Shown: positions 61,526-64,000 of the stretch, one piece after another
Numbering within the stretch: the stretch's first letter is position 1
Layout of the letters: each line of letters starts with the position of its first letter
Made by a program: the position numbers and the translations under genes
Notes under the pieces: model-generated
The model's database searches: none
What the model saw: the letters and a program-made list of their open reading frames with translations, nothing else
Told to the model about the DNA's origin: nothing
Source of the DNA: Cysteiniphilum sp. JM-1
GTDB lineage: Bacteria > Pseudomonadota > Gammaproteobacteria > Francisellales > Francisellaceae
DNA: 64,000 bases
Reading direction: 5' to 3'
Assembly (NCBI RefSeq): GCF_008711525.1
Contig: NZ_VXKS01000002.1
Location: forward strand, 98,738-162,737

Positions 61526-62950
61526 TTAGCTTTTGATTGCTTTTAGCAATAATTGTTGGTAAATGATTTCATGAATCTGCGCCGTAGGATGAACATAATC
61601 GTAAAAAAGATAATTCTCAGGATTGCTACAAACATTAAAATATTGATAACTGTTATAAATCATATCTTTCAAACTCATTAGTCCTGGTAAGACCTGCTCA
61701 GTATAGGCACTATAAGCTGCTTTGAGCAAATCTATATTAACCCAAGAATACCCACCACGATAGCAAGGCAAATCGGTTACTTCGATCATCATGTGATATT
61801 GATCATTCATAGCTTTGCACTGTGATTTATCCGTAAATTGTTGAAATAAACTAGACACATCAACCTCTTTAAAGACATAATCACTTGGATAATCTTGACC
61901 AAGTAATGCAATCATCTGTTTTAATTTTTCATTATGCTGATGAGTGAGTTTTTCGGTCACCTGAGTATTTTTATTTATCATAATCGATGATGGTACACGT
62001 GATAAATCTGGTAAATTGAAGATGATAAACTTCTTCATACCGGAGCCAATCAGCTCATCAATTGTTGCCTTGATCGCTCTAACCACCTCAGTAGTTAACT
62101 GTTGCTGCGCCTTTTCATCCAAAGTTGCTGGTTGCATTAAATAATCATTGCCACCGATCCAAATAATAGCCAATGTTGACGCTGCATCATGCCAATTTTC
62201 ATATAATGCATTGCTTTGATACATATACGTTTCATAGGTTAGATTATAAGATAACTGATTCGTAGTATTGTGATCGATCGAGGTTGCTCCACCAACGGCA
62301 TAATTACTAAGCTTAATATCCGCTGTGGATAATGCATTTCTTAACATCGCTGACCACGTATTGCCGTTGCTAAACATGCCATTGTAATAATTTCGAGTGC
62401 TTGGAATGGCTCCTTGGGTTAAACTAAATAAATTGCCTTCGTCAGATAAACTATCACCAAAGACAACCACTCGTTTAACGCCATCAAGTAATGAATCCTT
62501 TGCAATATCCAGTGTTTGATGTGGGCATAACTCTAGCGTAATATTAGGCGTGCCTATCCAGTTCTGCCAAGAACGCTCAGGTATATCAATCGCAATATTT
62601 TGATTGTCTGTCTGCGCCAGATATTGATTTTTGCTCCAGTAATTATCTAGATTAATTTCAACACGCCCAAGCTTATTTTCCTTTAGCTCATCTTGATAAA
62701 CCTGATACTGAGCCTTTATGTTATCAGACAAATAACCGGTATCAATATACCCTAAAAGCAAACGCTGATGAGATACGACTGCTTCAACTGGCATCTTTTG
62801 ATTATCCACCAGTGACTCCACGTACTGAGTGGTTTCACAGTTATTTTTCACATAAACATTAACTCCCGCTTTGCCATAGCTGCAAGATGCAAGCAAGGAC
62901 AAACCAAAAATAGAAGTGATTGTGCTTAATTTCTTATTTATTTTCATCAT
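61526..62950 (-). CDS. GDSL (SGNH) lipase/esterase, exported
   Basis: This 474-residue protein has an N-terminal export signal ending SLLASCSYGKAG, possibly lipoprotein type with Cys near 23. SGNH blocks are VVVFGDSLSDEGNLF (Ser near 167), a Gly in NYAVGGATS, WIGGNDYLMQPA (Asn), and FYDYVHPTAQIHEIIYQQLL (Asp and His near 450). The order is typical of the GDSL esterases related to Legionella PlaA/PlaC-type lysophospholipases and acyltransferases. The first 150 residues form an extra N-terminal domain (VNVYVKNNCETTQYVESLVD) not usual in short GDSL enzymes. AAGGGA precedes the ATG. The likely substrates are lysophospholipids or other esters. Confidence 0.9.
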   Translation of the reverse strand: MMKINKKLSTITSIFGLSLLASCSYGKAGVNVYVKNNCETTQYVESLVDNQKMPVEAVVSHQRLLLGYIDTGYLSDNIKAQYQVYQDELKENKLGRVEINLDNYWSKNQYLAQTDNQNIAIDIPERSWQNWIGTPNITLELCPHQTLDIAKDSLLDGVKRVVVFGDSLSDEGNLFSLTQGAIPSTRNYYNGMFSNGNTWSAMLRNALSTADIKLSNYAVGGATSIDHNTTNQLSYNLTYETYMYQSNALYENWHDAASTLAIIWIGGNDYLMQPATLDEKAQQQLTTEVVRAIKATIDELIGSGMKKFIIFNLPDLSRVPSSIMINKNTQVTEKLTHQHNEKLKQMIALLGQDYPSDYVFKEVDVSSLFQQFTDKSQCKAMNDQYHMMIEVTDLPCYRGGYSWVNIDLLKAAYSAYTEQVLPGLMSLKDMIYNSYQYFNVCSNPENYLFYDYVHPTAQIHEIIYQQLLLKAIKS

Positions 62951-63478
62951 AGTGATTTCCCTTGTGATTGCTGTACTTCATTATAATTTAACCAGAAATC
63001 AGCTCATTTATGCATAAATCCAACTGCTTAAGATATATCGATATAAACACTGATATTTTCAGGCTTTTAACCACTCAAAAAGTCAATTTTAATGTCTTTT
63101 TGTATCTACTTTTCCCTGTGTCATTAAACACCGTAACATGATCTACGATAGGTATATCTGCTTTAAAAGCTAAAATTTGTTATGGCAAGCTTTATGCCTA
63201 GCAGGGATATAGCTATTTATTCAAATCACATACCGTAAGATTTAAACCATCGTTACTTTCATTATATTCTTCGATATAACTAGTGCCTGACCGGAAATGA
63301 CTGGAGATCATATAAAATAAGGCTTTGACGCCAGAGATTTCAAATGAAGTTTTTTAACTCTATTCTCACATAAGCTTATTTCACGTTGTTTCTTGATGAT
63401 TTGAGTACTATTTCTGTCACACTTCCCTTATTTTTTTGAGAAAATAGACGACAAGAAAAAATCTTCGCTTAACTTTCT
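62951..63478. other. 528-bp gap upstream of the transposase
   Basis: There is no gene. It includes an inverted 31-bp part-copy of the ~97-bp repeat (63158-63188). The left end of the insertion element probably lies in the last 100 bp, but I cannot see its terminal repeat because the other end is outside the window. Confidence 0.5.
63158..63188. repeat. ~97-bp repeat, inverted 31-bp part-copy
   Basis: CTGCTTTAAAAGCTAAAATT and the following GTTATGGCAA are close to the reverse complement of the first part of the copies at 12984 and 25704. Confidence 0.65.
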
Positions 63479-64000
63479 ATGCGCAACATACTTTTATCTC
63501 CCCAATTAAGTTTTGGTCAAACATACATTGGTGACATTAAGATTAACCTTGATTCAAGAGATGATATCCCTCGTATTCTTTTAGGTTTGCAATCTGTTTA
63601 TCAAGACAAGCAAGCACGTCAAGAACTTGAAATCGTCTTGGCAAGTGTGTTAAGTGACAAACAAATAAACACAGGTCGTCAGGGGATGGATATGTGGCGA
63701 GTGTTTGTGCTTGGCATTGTGCGTTTAAATCTCAACTGTGATTATGATCGTTTGCAAGAGCTAGCCAATGAACATAGGACGTTACGACAAATGCTTGGTC
63801 ATGGTTTTCTAGATGAGAATAAACGCTATGCTTTGCAAACCATTAAAGATAATGTTGGCTTGCTGACTGAGGAGGTTCTATCTCAATTAAATGTCATCAT
63901 GATTAACCATGGTCATGGTTTATTGAATGCTACAGACAAGCCCTTATTGGCGCGTTGTGATTCTTTTGTTGTTGAGCGTAACGTGCATTTTCCAACGGAT
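63479..64000 (+). mobile_element. ISNCY-like transposase, N-terminal part (cut by window end)
   Basis: The ATG at 63479 opens a frame of 174 codons that runs off the window. The start is MRNILLSPQLSFGQTYIGDI, followed by MDMWRVFVLGIVRLNLNCDY, LANEHRTLRQMLGHGF and near the end DSFVVERNVHFPTD, which carries the first catalytic Asp of the DDE region in ISNCY-family transposases (usually written D-x-x-VVE-x-N-hydrophobic-H-x-PTD). The frame is intact as far as seen. It marks the boundary of this region with an insertion sequence. Confidence 0.85.

Overview
This window is an AT-rich chromosomal segment of a Gram-negative gammaproteobacterium. It carries two blocks of Dot/Icm (type IVB) secretion genes. 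Together with large lipoproteins, PIN and RelBE toxin-antitoxin pairs, PAS kinases, GDSL and class 3 lipases and DUF1703-type AAA ATPases, this suggests an intracellular or host-associated relative of the Legionellales, or of the Piscirickettsia/Fastidiosibacter-type Thiotrichales. The species cannot be fixed from the sequence alone.

Layout. (1) 1-7.2 kb, minus strand: icmV, dotA, two unknown genes, dotE/icmC, dotP/icmD and the start of a dotD-like lipoprotein. (2) 7.4-9.9 kb, plus strand: a RelB/RelE pair with a readable promoter and operator, an OmpR-type regulator with a degenerate receiver, and a LuxR-type regulator. (3) 9.9-20.1 kb, minus strand: an accessory island of unknown, effector-like genes (71, 698, 684 and 875 aa), a PIN toxin-antitoxin pair between short direct repeats, and an exported class 3 lipase; dispersed repeats concentrate here. 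(4) 20.4-36.8 kb: several large lipoproteins, four of them with a Gly/Ser/Asn-rich start just after the lipid-modified Cys, flanked and interrupted by two paralogous AAA/PD-(D/E)XK proteins. (5) 37-48.5 kb: a PAS-PAS histidine kinase, a two-module NRPS (A-PCP-C-A-PCP-TE) with an unusual C-terminal membrane segment, a SemiSWEET-like transporter, a 59-aa ORF, a PAS-receiver protein and a membrane histidine kinase. (6) 48.6-59.9 kb, minus strand: dotH-dotG-dotF-dotO-icmW-dotI-unknown-dotM-GH26-dotN, with a secreted beta-mannanase-like GH26 gene inside the secretion operon. (7) 60-64 kb: a UspA protein preceded by five 10-bp tandem repeats, an OmpR-type regulator, a GDSL esterase and the first part of an ISNCY-like transposase cut by the window end.

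How it fits together. The two dot/icm blocks supply inner-membrane (DotA, DotE, DotP, IcmV, DotI, DotF), core-complex (DotG, DotH, probably DotD), ATPase (DotO) and coupling-complex (DotM, DotN, IcmW) parts. DotB, DotC, DotL, DotK, IcmS, IcmQ and IcmT are not in the window. The unknown genes inside the blocks are the best candidates for new secretion components. The NRPS adenylation-pocket residues, read by eye, resemble those for Ser (module 1) and Gly (module 2).
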